From: Halogranum amylolyticum | GTDB taxonomy: Archaea; Halobacteriota; Halobacteria; Halobacteriales; Haloferacaceae | Reading direction: 5' to 3' | DNA length: 64,000 nucleotides | NCBI RefSeq assembly: GCF_900110465.1 | Contig: NZ_FODV01000002.1 | Span: 310,001-374,000, forward strand | In this document: positions 42,306 to 49,491 of the stretch, in pieces | Numbering within the stretch: the first letter of the stretch is position 1 | How the letters are laid out: the number at the start of each line of letters is the position of its first letter | The notes under the pieces: generated by a model | Databases searched by the model: none | What the model saw: only the letters and a program-made list of their open reading frames with translations | Told to the model about the DNA's origin: nothing | Made by a program: the position numbers and the translations under genes

Positions 42306-43100
42306 ATGGACGCAGGCCTACAGTCTCGACTCGAACGCATCGGCACAGACGGACGATATTTCGTCGTCCCGATGGACCACGGAGTGACGCTCGGCCCGGT
42401 GAAGGGGCTGAAAGACATCGAATCGACAGTCGACGCCATCACCCGTGGTGGTGCCGACGCGGTACTCACACAGAAGGGGGTCGCCCCGCGCGTCCACCCG
42501 AACAAGAACACGAAGGGGTTCATTGTCCACCTCAACGGGTCGACGGTGATCGGCCCCGACGAGGACGACAAGCGACTCACCAGTAGCGTCGAGGAGGCCA
42601 TCCGCGTCGGCGCCGACGCCGTCTCCTTCCACATCAACGTCGGCAGCAACTACGAACCGACGCAGATGACCCAACTCGGCGAGGTGACCGAGAAGGCACA
42701 CCGCTTCGGGATCCCGGTGCTCGCGATGGCGTACGCCCGCGGCCCGGACATCGCCGGCGACGACCCCGAGGCGATCGGCCACGCCGTCCGACTCGCCGAA
42801 GAACTCGGTGCGGACGTCGTCAAGACGGGCTACAGCGGCGACGCCGACAGTTTCCGCCACGTCGTCGAGTCGACGCGCCTCCCGGTCGTCATCGCCGGTG
42901 GGAGCAAGGGGACGAACCGACAGACCGCCGAGATGGTCCGCGGGACGATGGACGCCGGTGCGGCCGGCGTCTCGATGGGTCGCAGCATCTTCCAGCACGA
43001 CGACCCCGAGGCCATCTCGCGCGCCGTCTCCGCCATCATCCACGACGACCGCAGCGCCGAGGAAGCGCTCGAACTGGCGGAACTCGCCCCCGACGAGTAG
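42306..43100 (+). CDS. 2-amino-3,7-dideoxy-D-threo-hept-6-ulosonate synthase (ADH synthase)
   Basis: A 264-residue class I aldolase-type enzyme that begins the archaeal route to dehydroquinate, condensing aspartate semialdehyde with a 6-deoxy-5-ketofructose phosphate. Features: VVPMDHGVTLGPVKGL (Asp), AVLTQKGVAPR, MAYARGP (Tyr), VVKTGYSGDADSF (Schiff-base Lys) and VVIAGGSKGTN (phosphate loop). ATG 42306 starts the conserved DAGLQSRLERIG segment. It follows trpA by 34 bases, so it is probably in the trp operon. With dehydroquinate synthase II (43931) it provides the archaeal entry to shikimate. Confidence 0.93.
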   Translation: MDAGLQSRLERIGTDGRYFVVPMDHGVTLGPVKGLKDIESTVDAITRGGADAVLTQKGVAPRVHPNKNTKGFIVHLNGSTVIGPDEDDKRLTSSVEEAIRVGADAVSFHINVGSNYEPTQMTQLGEVTEKAHRFGIPVLAMAYARGPDIAGDDPEAIGHAVRLAEELGADVVKTGYSGDADSFRHVVESTRLPVVIAGGSKGTNRQTAEMVRGTMDAGAAGVSMGRSIFQHDDPEAISRAVSAIIHDDRSAEEALELAELAPDE

Positions 43101-43173
43101 CCCGGACGGTCCGTCGACGAGGTCAGTTCTTTCGGCAACAACGCATACAGGAGCGGCCGCTGTACCGAGAGCT

Positions 43174-43656
43174 ATGAACCGGATCGCCACTCAGAGCGTC
43201 GTCGGGGCGGTCGTCTTCGGGTTCGGACTCAGTGGACTCGTCGACGTCCTCTTTCTCCATCATGTCCTGCAGTTGCACCATCTCGTCTCGAACGTCTACG
43301 ACCCGTCGACGCTGTCGGGGCTTCGGATGAACATCCTCGCGGACGGGCTGTTCTCGCTTACCATGCTCGCGGTGGCCGGCGTCGGGGGCGGTCTGGTGTG
43401 GGCCGCAGAGCGGCGTGCGGCCGCACCGCTCCGGCTGAAACCGCTGGCGGGGGCAACGGTGCTCGGCGTCGGACTGTTCGACCTGCTCGATGTCGTCGTC
43501 GACCACATGCTGCTCGGGGTCCACCACGCGACTCACAGCGGGGCGGGGATCTACGACCCCCACTGGGTCGTCGTCAGCTTGCTCATCGTCGGTGCGGGCG
43601 CGTATCTGTACCGACACGCCGGGGGGAACCCCGTCCGGTCGGAGGCGGAGGCGTAG
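43174..43656 (+). CDS. DUF2243 family membrane protein
   Basis: A 160-residue membrane protein with four helices. DUF2243 signs: GFGLSGLVDVLFLHHVLQLHH (His-rich first helix), DGLFSLTMLAVAGVG, VLGVGLFDLLDVVVDHMLLG and YDPHWVVVSLLIVGAGAYL. The many His in the membrane segments suggest heme or metal, though this is unproven. It splits the ADH synthase and DHQ synthase genes and is followed 3 bases later by a 49-residue membrane protein. Confidence 0.8.
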   Translation: MNRIATQSVVGAVVFGFGLSGLVDVLFLHHVLQLHHLVSNVYDPSTLSGLRMNILADGLFSLTMLAVAGVGGGLVWAAERRAAAPLRLKPLAGATVLGVGLFDLLDVVVDHMLLGVHHATHSGAGIYDPHWVVVSLLIVGAGAYLYRHAGGNPVRSEAEA

Positions 43657-43659
43657 CCG

Positions 43660-43809
43660 ATGCTGCACGTCGGTCCCGCCGGCGTCGGTGTCGAGACGGC
43701 GCTGCCACACTGGTTGTTGCTGTTCCTCGGCGTGGCACTGTTCGGCGCGGTCGTCGTCGCCGGCGTCGTCGCCAGCGACCGACTGTTCGGACTCCTGTTG
43801 ACCGACTGA
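43660..43809 (+). CDS. 49-residue single-helix membrane protein
   Basis: Begins 3 bases after the DUF2243 stop. After the short lead HVGPAGVGVETALPH, one hydrophobic segment, LLLFLGVALFGAVVVAGVVA, is followed by SDRLFGLLLTD. Size and spacing suggest a partner subunit of the DUF2243 protein; that is inference. No family recognised. Confidence 0.6.
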   Translation: MLHVGPAGVGVETALPHWLLLFLGVALFGAVVVAGVVASDRLFGLLLTD

Positions 43810-43930
43810 CCGACCGCGCTCGACGACCGCCCGTCGTTCGGTGATCGCCCACCGTCCGCCGCGGCGGGGACCCCGACAAGGGCTGTGGTATCCGCCACGT
43901 TCAAGCCACCGTCACGGAAAGAGTCCGGTA

Positions 43931-45127
43931 ATGACACGCAGCGTCTGGCTGAAGGCCGACGACACCGTCGGCGACTGGGAGACACGAAAGAAACGGATCA
44001 CCGCCGGTCTCGAATCGGGCGTCGACTGGGTGCTCGTCGACGAGAGCGACATCGCTCGCGTCCGCGAGCTCGGCGACGTGAAGATCGCGGCGTTCCTGCA
44101 GGACACCGAGGCGTACGTCCTCGACGCCGAGGACGCCGAGAACGACGGCGGCCACGAGGCCCGTGCAGACGCCTACGTCGTCGGCAAGGGCGGCGAGGGC
44201 GACGGCACCGTCGATCTCCCCTCCGACTTCTCCGGCTCTGCGGATCTGACGACGCTCCGCCGCGGCGACGACCGCGCACAGGGTGCGTACGTCCGCATCT
44301 TCGATCAGGACTACGAGTCGTTCGCCGAGGAGGCCGCCCACGACGCGGAGTTCACGCTCGTCGTCGGCGAGAACTGGCAGATCATTCCGCTCGAGAATCT
44401 CATCGCCCGCATCGGCGACGAGACCGACCTCGTCACCGGCGTGACGACGGCCGAGGAGGCCAAGACCGCCTTCGAAACGCTCGAGCTCGGTGCCGACGGC
44501 GTCCTCCTCGACACCGATAGCCCCGACGAGATCCGCAAGACCGTCGAGGTGCGCGACGCCGCCGAGCGCGAGTCGCTCGACCTCACCTGGGCCGAGGTGA
44601 CCGCCGTCGAACGGACGGGGATGGCCGACCGCGTCTGCGTCGACACGGGGAGCCTGCTCGAACACGACGAGGGGATGCTCGTCGGCAGCATGGGCCGCGG
44701 GCTGTTCTTCGTCCACGCCGAGACCGCCGAGTCGCCGTACGTCGCTTCCCGTCCGTTCCGCGTGAACGCGGGGGCCGTCCACGCCTACGTCCGCACGCCC
44801 GGCGGCGAGACGAAGTACCTCTCGGAACTCAAGAGCGGCGACGAGGTGCAGGTCGTCGACACGCAGGGCAACACCCGCGAGGCCATCGTCGGCCGCGTAA
44901 AGATCGAGAAGCGCCCGATGTTCCGCGTCGAGGCGCGCATCGAGACCGAGAGCGGCGAGGACCGTATCGAGACGCTGCTGCAGAACGCAGAGACCATCAA
45001 GGTGCCGACGAGCGAGGGCCGGAAGGCCGTCACCGACGTCCAGGTCGGCGACGAGATGCTCGTCTACTACGAGGACACTGCCCGCCATTTCGGCGAGGCC
45101 GTCGAAGAGAGCATCATCGAGAAGTGA
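43931..45127 (+). CDS. 3-dehydroquinate synthase II (archaeal)
   Basis: A 398-residue enzyme that oxidises and cyclises the ADH synthase product to 3-dehydroquinate, the second step of the archaeal aromatic pathway. Visible features: SVWLKADDTVGDWE at the start, IPLENLIARIG, GADGVLLDTD, VCVDTGSLLEHDEGMLVGS and FRVNAGAVHAYVRTPGGETKYLSEL, all typical of DHQS-II. ATG 43931 follows the small membrane gene by 121 bases. It should be co-expressed with ADH synthase and precedes type I dehydroquinase (47365, minus strand) in the pathway. Confidence 0.95.
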   Translation: MTRSVWLKADDTVGDWETRKKRITAGLESGVDWVLVDESDIARVRELGDVKIAAFLQDTEAYVLDAEDAENDGGHEARADAYVVGKGGEGDGTVDLPSDFSGSADLTTLRRGDDRAQGAYVRIFDQDYESFAEEAAHDAEFTLVVGENWQIIPLENLIARIGDETDLVTGVTTAEEAKTAFETLELGADGVLLDTDSPDEIRKTVEVRDAAERESLDLTWAEVTAVERTGMADRVCVDTGSLLEHDEGMLVGSMGRGLFFVHAETAESPYVASRPFRVNAGAVHAYVRTPGGETKYLSELKSGDEVQVVDTQGNTREAIVGRVKIEKRPMFRVEARIETESGEDRIETLLQNAETIKVPTSEGRKAVTDVQVGDEMLVYYEDTARHFGEAVEESIIEK

Positions 45128-45512
45128 CACCGCGCGGCGGCGTCCACGTCGTCGCCACGTCGGGTCGTCCGCGCTTTCCCTGGCCTGTCCTTGTTCTCGT
45201 GGAGGTTAGCGAACGTCCCCGTACTTTTCGACGTCGCACGTCTCTCACCTCCTGGAATCTGTGTGCCGAAGAGAGAGAACGGATTCAGCAAACCAGTTTC
45301 GTTCGTTCCGGACAATCGTCGCCGAACGACTGTCCAGTAGATATGCGTTCCGAGTAGCTCTCTGGTCTGATTTCCAACACGGAAAGTTCGTACGGTTTCG
45401 GTGGAAGCGATCAACAGTCCCACGTTTTATCTTTTTGTGCGGCGTTTCCCCGTTTAAATGATAAGCCTCGAACCATCCATCCCGTCGAAGTCGTTCATGT
45501 CTCCAGACGATA
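45128..45512. other. 385-base AT-richer gap; left flank of an island
   Basis: No gene is convincing here. Short open frames on both strands have no protein character. The composition falls from the surrounding high GC to a more AT-rich sequence from about 45240. The end carries AT-rich elements that could serve as TATA for the next gene: CACGTTTTATC (about 45421-45431) and CGTTTAAATGA (about 45451-45461). It looks like the start of foreign DNA. Confidence 0.5.
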
Positions 45513-46505
45513 ATGGATAGTGAACGATCACTCAAGGACTGGTTTCTGTTCAGTGGAAATCGATTAACCGTTACAGGTATACTGGCGCTCACTTGCTTCG
45601 GTTGCCTCACGATTTTCGGCACGCTCGATGTTCCGTATCTGTCGATATTGAGCGACGGGGACACGATCGAGACGCTGTTTCAAACCCTCGTCGGTGTCCT
45701 CATCACCGGGATGACGCTCGTCGTTTCGATCAATCAGCTCGTGCTCTCCGAAGAGTTCGGGTCACTGGGCCGACAACGCGAGCGGATGGAGAAGTCGATG
45801 GCGTTCAGGAAGGACTCTGAGCGAGAGTTTCAATGGACTGGTCCGCCAGAGCCGGAGCGGTTCCTCAGTACGCTCATCAATACGAGCGTCGATCGGGCTG
45901 AGACGGTTCAGGAGGCCGTAAAAGGGAGTTCTGACCAACTCCTTCGGGACCGGGTCGACCAGCTGGTCGATCGGATCGCCACAAGTGCCGACGGGATTAC
46001 CGATGAATTAGAAGACGCATCGTTCGGAGAGTTCACAATCATGCGGGCCGCTCTTTCGTACAATTACTCCTGGAAGATCTACCTCGTTCGTCGACTGTAC
46101 TGGGTGCATCAAGAGAGTTTGAGCGAAGAGGCACAGGAGGCGATCGATGATCTCGTAGATATCTTGGAGTTGTTTGGCCCGGCAGAGGAGTTCTTCAAGG
46201 CACACTATCTCCAGTGGGAACTGGTTAATTTGTCTCGACGGATCCTCTTTACGGGAATCCCGGCGCTTATTTTCTCGGTATCTGCCGCGCTTTATCTGAA
46301 ACCGGAGACTGTGTCGGGAACGGTACTCAGCGTCCCCGTACTCGTCTGGCTCATCAACGTCGGAGTAACGCTTGCGTTGATTCCGTTCTTTATTTTCACT
46401 GCGCACGTCCTTCGGACGGCCTCGATCGCGAAGGAATCGGGGGCTATCGGCCCGTTTATCCTCCACGAATCAGAGCGAGCGCCTCTCTTCGACTGGGAGG
46501 ATTGA
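45513..46505 (+). CDS. Orphan membrane protein, probably horizontally acquired
   Basis: A 330-residue protein with about four membrane helices: GILALTCFGCLTIFGTLDV and LFQTLVGVLITGMTLVVS near the N-terminus, and ILFTGIPALIFSVSAALYL and VLVWLINVGVTLALIPFFIF near the C-terminus. Between them is a soluble helical region of about 170 residues. The motif SINQLVLSEEFGSLGRQRER after helix 2 is seen in other haloarchaeal membrane proteins of unknown function. Codon use (TTA, ATA, AAA) is AT-richer than in its neighbours. The stop codon lies in GATTGACATCCTCC, which equals the conserved right end of TnpB-type insertion elements, so the 3' end of this gene may have been fixed by that insertion. Confidence 0.75.
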   Translation: MDSERSLKDWFLFSGNRLTVTGILALTCFGCLTIFGTLDVPYLSILSDGDTIETLFQTLVGVLITGMTLVVSINQLVLSEEFGSLGRQRERMEKSMAFRKDSEREFQWTGPPEPERFLSTLINTSVDRAETVQEAVKGSSDQLLRDRVDQLVDRIATSADGITDELEDASFGEFTIMRAALSYNYSWKIYLVRRLYWVHQESLSEEAQEAIDDLVDILELFGPAEEFFKAHYLQWELVNLSRRILFTGIPALIFSVSAALYLKPETVSGTVLSVPVLVWLINVGVTLALIPFFIFTAHVLRTASIAKESGAIGPFILHESERAPLFDWED

Positions 46506-46905
46506 CATCCTCCCGCGCCAGAAGACGTCCCCAGAACGTGGAGCGTTCTGGCGTGCGAACGAGACACGGCGTCTCTCGTCAACGCGGGAACCCCACGGCA
46601 CCGCACCGCTGGATTGGGATATTACGGGTTGCAGTCTACCGCTTGTTCCTGTGGTTGGAATCCGCTGGACAGGTCATATAGGTAGGCTCCATGCTGTGCC
46701 AACCAGCCGGTACTCCTCTCCCCACCCAAAACGGGTGGAGACTCGGAGTTCCTTTGGTTCAACTCGAGGCGGATGTTCTCCGCCTCGTTCACGTCAGCGT
46801 TGAACGCCGCATTACACTCTTCGCAGACGTACAGGCCGCGTTAAACGCGCTGACTGTCCGGCGACTCTCGGAGAGCGTCTTGATCGGAAGTCTGGGGTCG
46901 TCTAC
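46503..46905 (-). mobile_element. Remnant of an IS200/IS605-type TnpB element (3' part and right end)
   Basis: The minus strand carries the decayed C-terminal end of TnpB (46622-46900) and, beyond its stop codon, a segment ending in GGGAGGATGTCAAT (46503-46516 reversed), the usual right end of haloarchaeal TnpB elements. The stretch between them has hairpins, for example CCAGAAC/GTTCTGG around 46529-46552, as expected for the omega-RNA region that guides TnpB. The left end and most of tnpB are gone. It separates the orphan membrane gene from the zinc-ribbon membrane protein and breaks the aromatic gene cluster. Confidence 0.7.
46622..46900 (-). pseudogene. tnpB C-terminal fragment, with nonsense codon
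   Basis: Translated on the minus strand, RGLYVCEECNAAFNADVNEA then ENIRLEL matches the last zinc-finger CxxC and the RuvC-III Asp motif (NADVNxAENI) of TnpB. Just before it, the sequence reads QRV-stop-RGLYVC where relatives read RVERGLYVC, so a Glu codon appears to have become TAA (46841-46843). The frame ends at TAA 46622-46624. Upstream codons up to about 46900 lack the first Cys pair, so the rest is lost. It is not functional as a protein. Confidence 0.75.
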
Positions 46906-46911
46906 CGCTCT

Positions 46912-47334
46912 CTATCGACTCTGCGTCCGTCGGTCCGACGACTGGTGCGTCGAGAGCGGTTCGGAACACCAGTGACAGAACTGGAGGTCGGGGTCGACTT
47001 CACCGCCGCAGTGAGGACAGACGACCGCGTCCGGACCCGAGTGGCCGATCGGGCCGCGACGGGCGAGATAGTAGGCGTCGAAGGTGCTCAGCGACAGCAA
47101 GAGGAGGATGGGAGCGACGACCGTCAGCGGGAGCGAGTCGACGTCCGCCGTCACTCTCGACGGGTCGGAGAACACCGACACCAAGACGAGCATCGACCCG
47201 AGAACGAACGTGAACCACGCGACGCCGCGACGCCACTCTCGCAGGTAGGCGTGGCCGACACCGGCGATACCGAGCGAGGCACCGAGTGCGCCCAGCAGCG
47301 CCGCGACGAGTGCGCGCCGTCCCGTGTCTCCCAT
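46912..47334 (-). CDS. Membrane protein with C-terminal zinc ribbon
   Basis: A 140-residue protein. Hydrophobic segments: ALVAALLGALGASLGIAGVG, GVAWFTFVLGSMLVLVSVF and VVAPILLLLSLSTFDAYYLA. The tail is a zinc ribbon CPHCGGEVDPDLQFCHWC. Such haloarchaeal small membrane zinc ribbon proteins are common and uncharacterised (DUF7575-like by pattern). It starts divergently from nothing obvious and ends at the edge of the IS remnant; the next gene on the strand is aroD, 30 bases upstream. Confidence 0.75.
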   Translation of the reverse strand: MGDTGRRALVAALLGALGASLGIAGVGHAYLREWRRGVAWFTFVLGSMLVLVSVFSDPSRVTADVDSLPLTVVAPILLLLSLSTFDAYYLARRGPIGHSGPDAVVCPHCGGEVDPDLQFCHWCSEPLSTHQSSDRRTQSR

Positions 47335-47364
47335 GATTACTCCGAATGTCTTGTTCGATTACCA

Positions 47365-48063
47365 TTAAGCCTCGGGTGTGTCGAGTCGCTCAACCAGGTG
47401 GGCGAGCGTCGCGAGGTCGTACTGTCCCGGCGCGGTCGCGTCGGCCGGGTCGACCGGCGCGTAGCCGATCCGAGAGCCGTAGAGCGGCGCGACCGCCCGC
47501 GTGTGACGGCCCGGCTCACCCATCGCCATCGTCGCCACCGTCTCGCCGGCCGCCGTCGCCTCGTACGTCGCCGACAGGAGCGCGAGCGTGTCGGCGCGAT
47601 CGGTCGCCGTCACCGCGAGTTTGCCGACGTCTCCCTCGCGGGCCGCGTCGACGAGCAGCTCCCGGAGTTCGGACGCCGGCGGCGTCCTCTCGAAGTCGTG
47701 GACGGAGACGACGACGGCGGCGTCGTGGTCGCGGGCGTGCTCTCGGAGCGCGGCCGCGTCGCGAGCGGTCGTCTCCGCCGTGCCGGTGAGCGCCCGGAGT
47801 TCGACGTCGACGGCCTCGACGGCGTCGTGTTCGACGGCTGTCTCCAGCGTGGCGAGTCGGCCCTCCTCGGGCGCATCCCCTCCTTCCCAGACGGCACGGT
47901 TGGTGACCAGAAGCGGGAGCTCGCCGTCGTAGGCGTCCAGTGCCGCCAGCGGGTCGTCCGCGAGATCCATCCGAAACTCGACGGCGTCGGCGTGGTCGCG
48001 TGCCGCCGGCTCCGCAGAGAGATCCGCAGTGCTTGCTGTGAGCACGAAGCGGTCGAAGTCCAT
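47365..48063 (-). CDS. aroD: 3-dehydroquinate dehydratase, type I
   Basis: A 232-residue class I dehydroquinase that converts 3-dehydroquinate to 3-dehydroshikimate, next after the DHQ synthase step. Motifs: AVEFRMDLADD (Glu, Arg), VVSVHDFERTP (catalytic His), VGKLAVTATD (Schiff-base Lys) and MAMGEPGRHTR (substrate-binding Arg). The length agrees with archaeal AroD. Start ATG 48061-48063. It reads towards the rest of the aromatic cluster, from which it is separated by the 45.1-46.9 kb island and the zinc-ribbon membrane gene. Confidence 0.94.
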   Translation of the reverse strand: MDFDRFVLTASTADLSAEPAARDHADAVEFRMDLADDPLAALDAYDGELPLLVTNRAVWEGGDAPEEGRLATLETAVEHDAVEAVDVELRALTGTAETTARDAAALREHARDHDAAVVVSVHDFERTPPASELRELLVDAAREGDVGKLAVTATDRADTLALLSATYEATAAGETVATMAMGEPGRHTRAVAPLYGSRIGYAPVDPADATAPGQYDLATLAHLVERLDTPEA

Positions 48064-48112
48064 ACCGAGTGCTGTGACGCGACGGGGTAAACGTTGCCCG
48101 TTCGGCGCAACG

Positions 48113-49309
48113 TCAGCCGTGGTCGGCGTCGGACTCGTCGAGCTCGTCCAGCGGCGTGTGAGAGAGACGGTAGCGGACGCTGCGACAGTCGGTCCGCGTC
48201 TCGTCGTACGCCTCTCCGTGCGGGCGTTCGTCACCGTGAGAACCCTCGACGCCCTGACCGTCCGGGACGGCACGCTCGGCGGCGACGTCGCCGTCTTCGT
48301 CTGCGCCGACGGTCGCTCTCGCGACGTCCGTGACGGCGTAGAGCCGTATCTGACGCTCCTGCTGCGTCACGACCGGGACGTCGTAGTGGACCGCCTCATA
48401 GTCCGGGTCGCGGTCGGCGACGAACGACCGATGGCGCTCGAGTCGCTGGCGGGTTCGACGCCGCGACCGCGTCGGGAGGTCCGTCGTTCGCTCGTCGAAC
48501 CCTTCGACGAGGTCGGCGTCGAGTTCGTAACCGACGGAGTCGCGGCCGGCGTGCATCGCCGCGAGCGTCGTCGTCCCCGTCCCGGCGAAAGGGTCGAGGA
48601 CGGTGTCGCCGTACGTCGAGTACATCCGGACGAGTCGAAGCGGGAGTTCGAGCGGGAACGCCGCCGACCGCTCTCGGTCGTCGGTCGCCGTCGCCTCCAT
48701 CGTCTGGTCGGTCCCCGTGAACGACCAGAGATCGGAGAACCACTCGTTGCGCTCCTCCCAGAAGAAGGCGCTCGCGTAGCGTTCGGGGTCGCTCGGCGGG
48801 AAGTCACGCGCCTCTCCCTTGCGGAAGACGAGCACGTACTCGTGTTCGAGGGTGACGTAGGCGCTGGGTGGGAGCATCCCCGACCCCATGAACTTCGTGA
48901 GACGGTTCGTCGGTTTGCGCCAGAGGATGTCCGGGAGCGACCGGAGACCGCGGTCGTCGAACGCCTCGATGACTCGCGCGTGGTTCGGAAACTGTCTGAA
49001 CCCGTCGTCGAACGATCGGACGGCGTCGCCGACGTTGACACAGACGATGCCGCCGGGCGCGAGGACGCGAGCGACCTCGTCCCAGACGTCGTCCAGTTGG
49101 GCGTGCATCCGCTCGAAGGCGGCGTCGCCGTCGCCGTCGGCGAGGGCATCGGCGATCGCCGGGTCCCGCGCAGTGAACAGCTCGTCCCACATCTCGATCA
49201 TCGGGTAGGGAGGCGAGGTGATCACCAGGTCGACCGACTCGTCTGCGACGTGGCTCATGTCCGTCGCGTCGGCCGCGCGGAGGACGTGGTTGGTGTGCAC
49301 TCGGTACAT
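48113..49309 (-). CDS. Site-specific DNA methyltransferase, likely orphan CTAG N4-cytosine methylase (Zim-like)
   Basis: A 398-residue DNA methyltransferase of the amino-methylating type. Catalytic motif IV is VITSPPYPMIEMWDEL (S/T-P-P-Y), and motif I is DTVLDPFAGTGTTTLAA near residue 240, in the beta-class order. The SPPY form fits N4-cytosine methylation. No restriction enzyme gene is nearby. Haloarchaea share an orphan m4C methylase for CTAG (Zim in Haloferax), and this protein has the expected size and TSPPYPM motif; the target is inferred. The C-terminal 80 residues are acidic and poorly structured. Start: ATG 49307-49309; a GTG six bases upstream is also in frame. Confidence 0.83.
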   Translation of the reverse strand: MYRVHTNHVLRAADATDMSHVADESVDLVITSPPYPMIEMWDELFTARDPAIADALADGDGDAAFERMHAQLDDVWDEVARVLAPGGIVCVNVGDAVRSFDDGFRQFPNHARVIEAFDDRGLRSLPDILWRKPTNRLTKFMGSGMLPPSAYVTLEHEYVLVFRKGEARDFPPSDPERYASAFFWEERNEWFSDLWSFTGTDQTMEATATDDRERSAAFPLELPLRLVRMYSTYGDTVLDPFAGTGTTTLAAMHAGRDSVGYELDADLVEGFDERTTDLPTRSRRRTRQRLERHRSFVADRDPDYEAVHYDVPVVTQQERQIRLYAVTDVARATVGADEDGDVAAERAVPDGQGVEGSHGDERPHGEAYDETRTDCRSVRYRLSHTPLDELDESDADHG

Positions 49310-49316
49310 GTGCACA
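49294..49316. repeat. Inverted repeat around the methyltransferase start codon
   Basis: TGTGCAC (49294-49300) and GTGCACA (49310-49316) form a 7-bp inverted repeat with a 9-base spacer that contains the start codon. It may be an operator for autoregulation or a chance palindrome. Confidence 0.35.
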
Positions 49317-49491
49317 GGTCTGAAAGTTGTAGTTTGGGGTCTCGCGGTTGCCGACGCCGGTCCAGTCACGCTGGAAGGTCGTCCCGAGGCGACACCCCAC
49401 AGTCGCCTCCGAGCGACGTGGTCGGACACGACGAGCGACCAGAGACGAGCGAGACGCGTCTCAGGACGACGAAACAGTCGAGCGCGTCACC

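Noticed and set aside
45261..45461. 66-codon frame in the AT-richer gap before the island gene
   Set aside because: Residue content is random (Arg, Phe, Ser), with no SD or TATA at a suitable distance and no recognisable motif.
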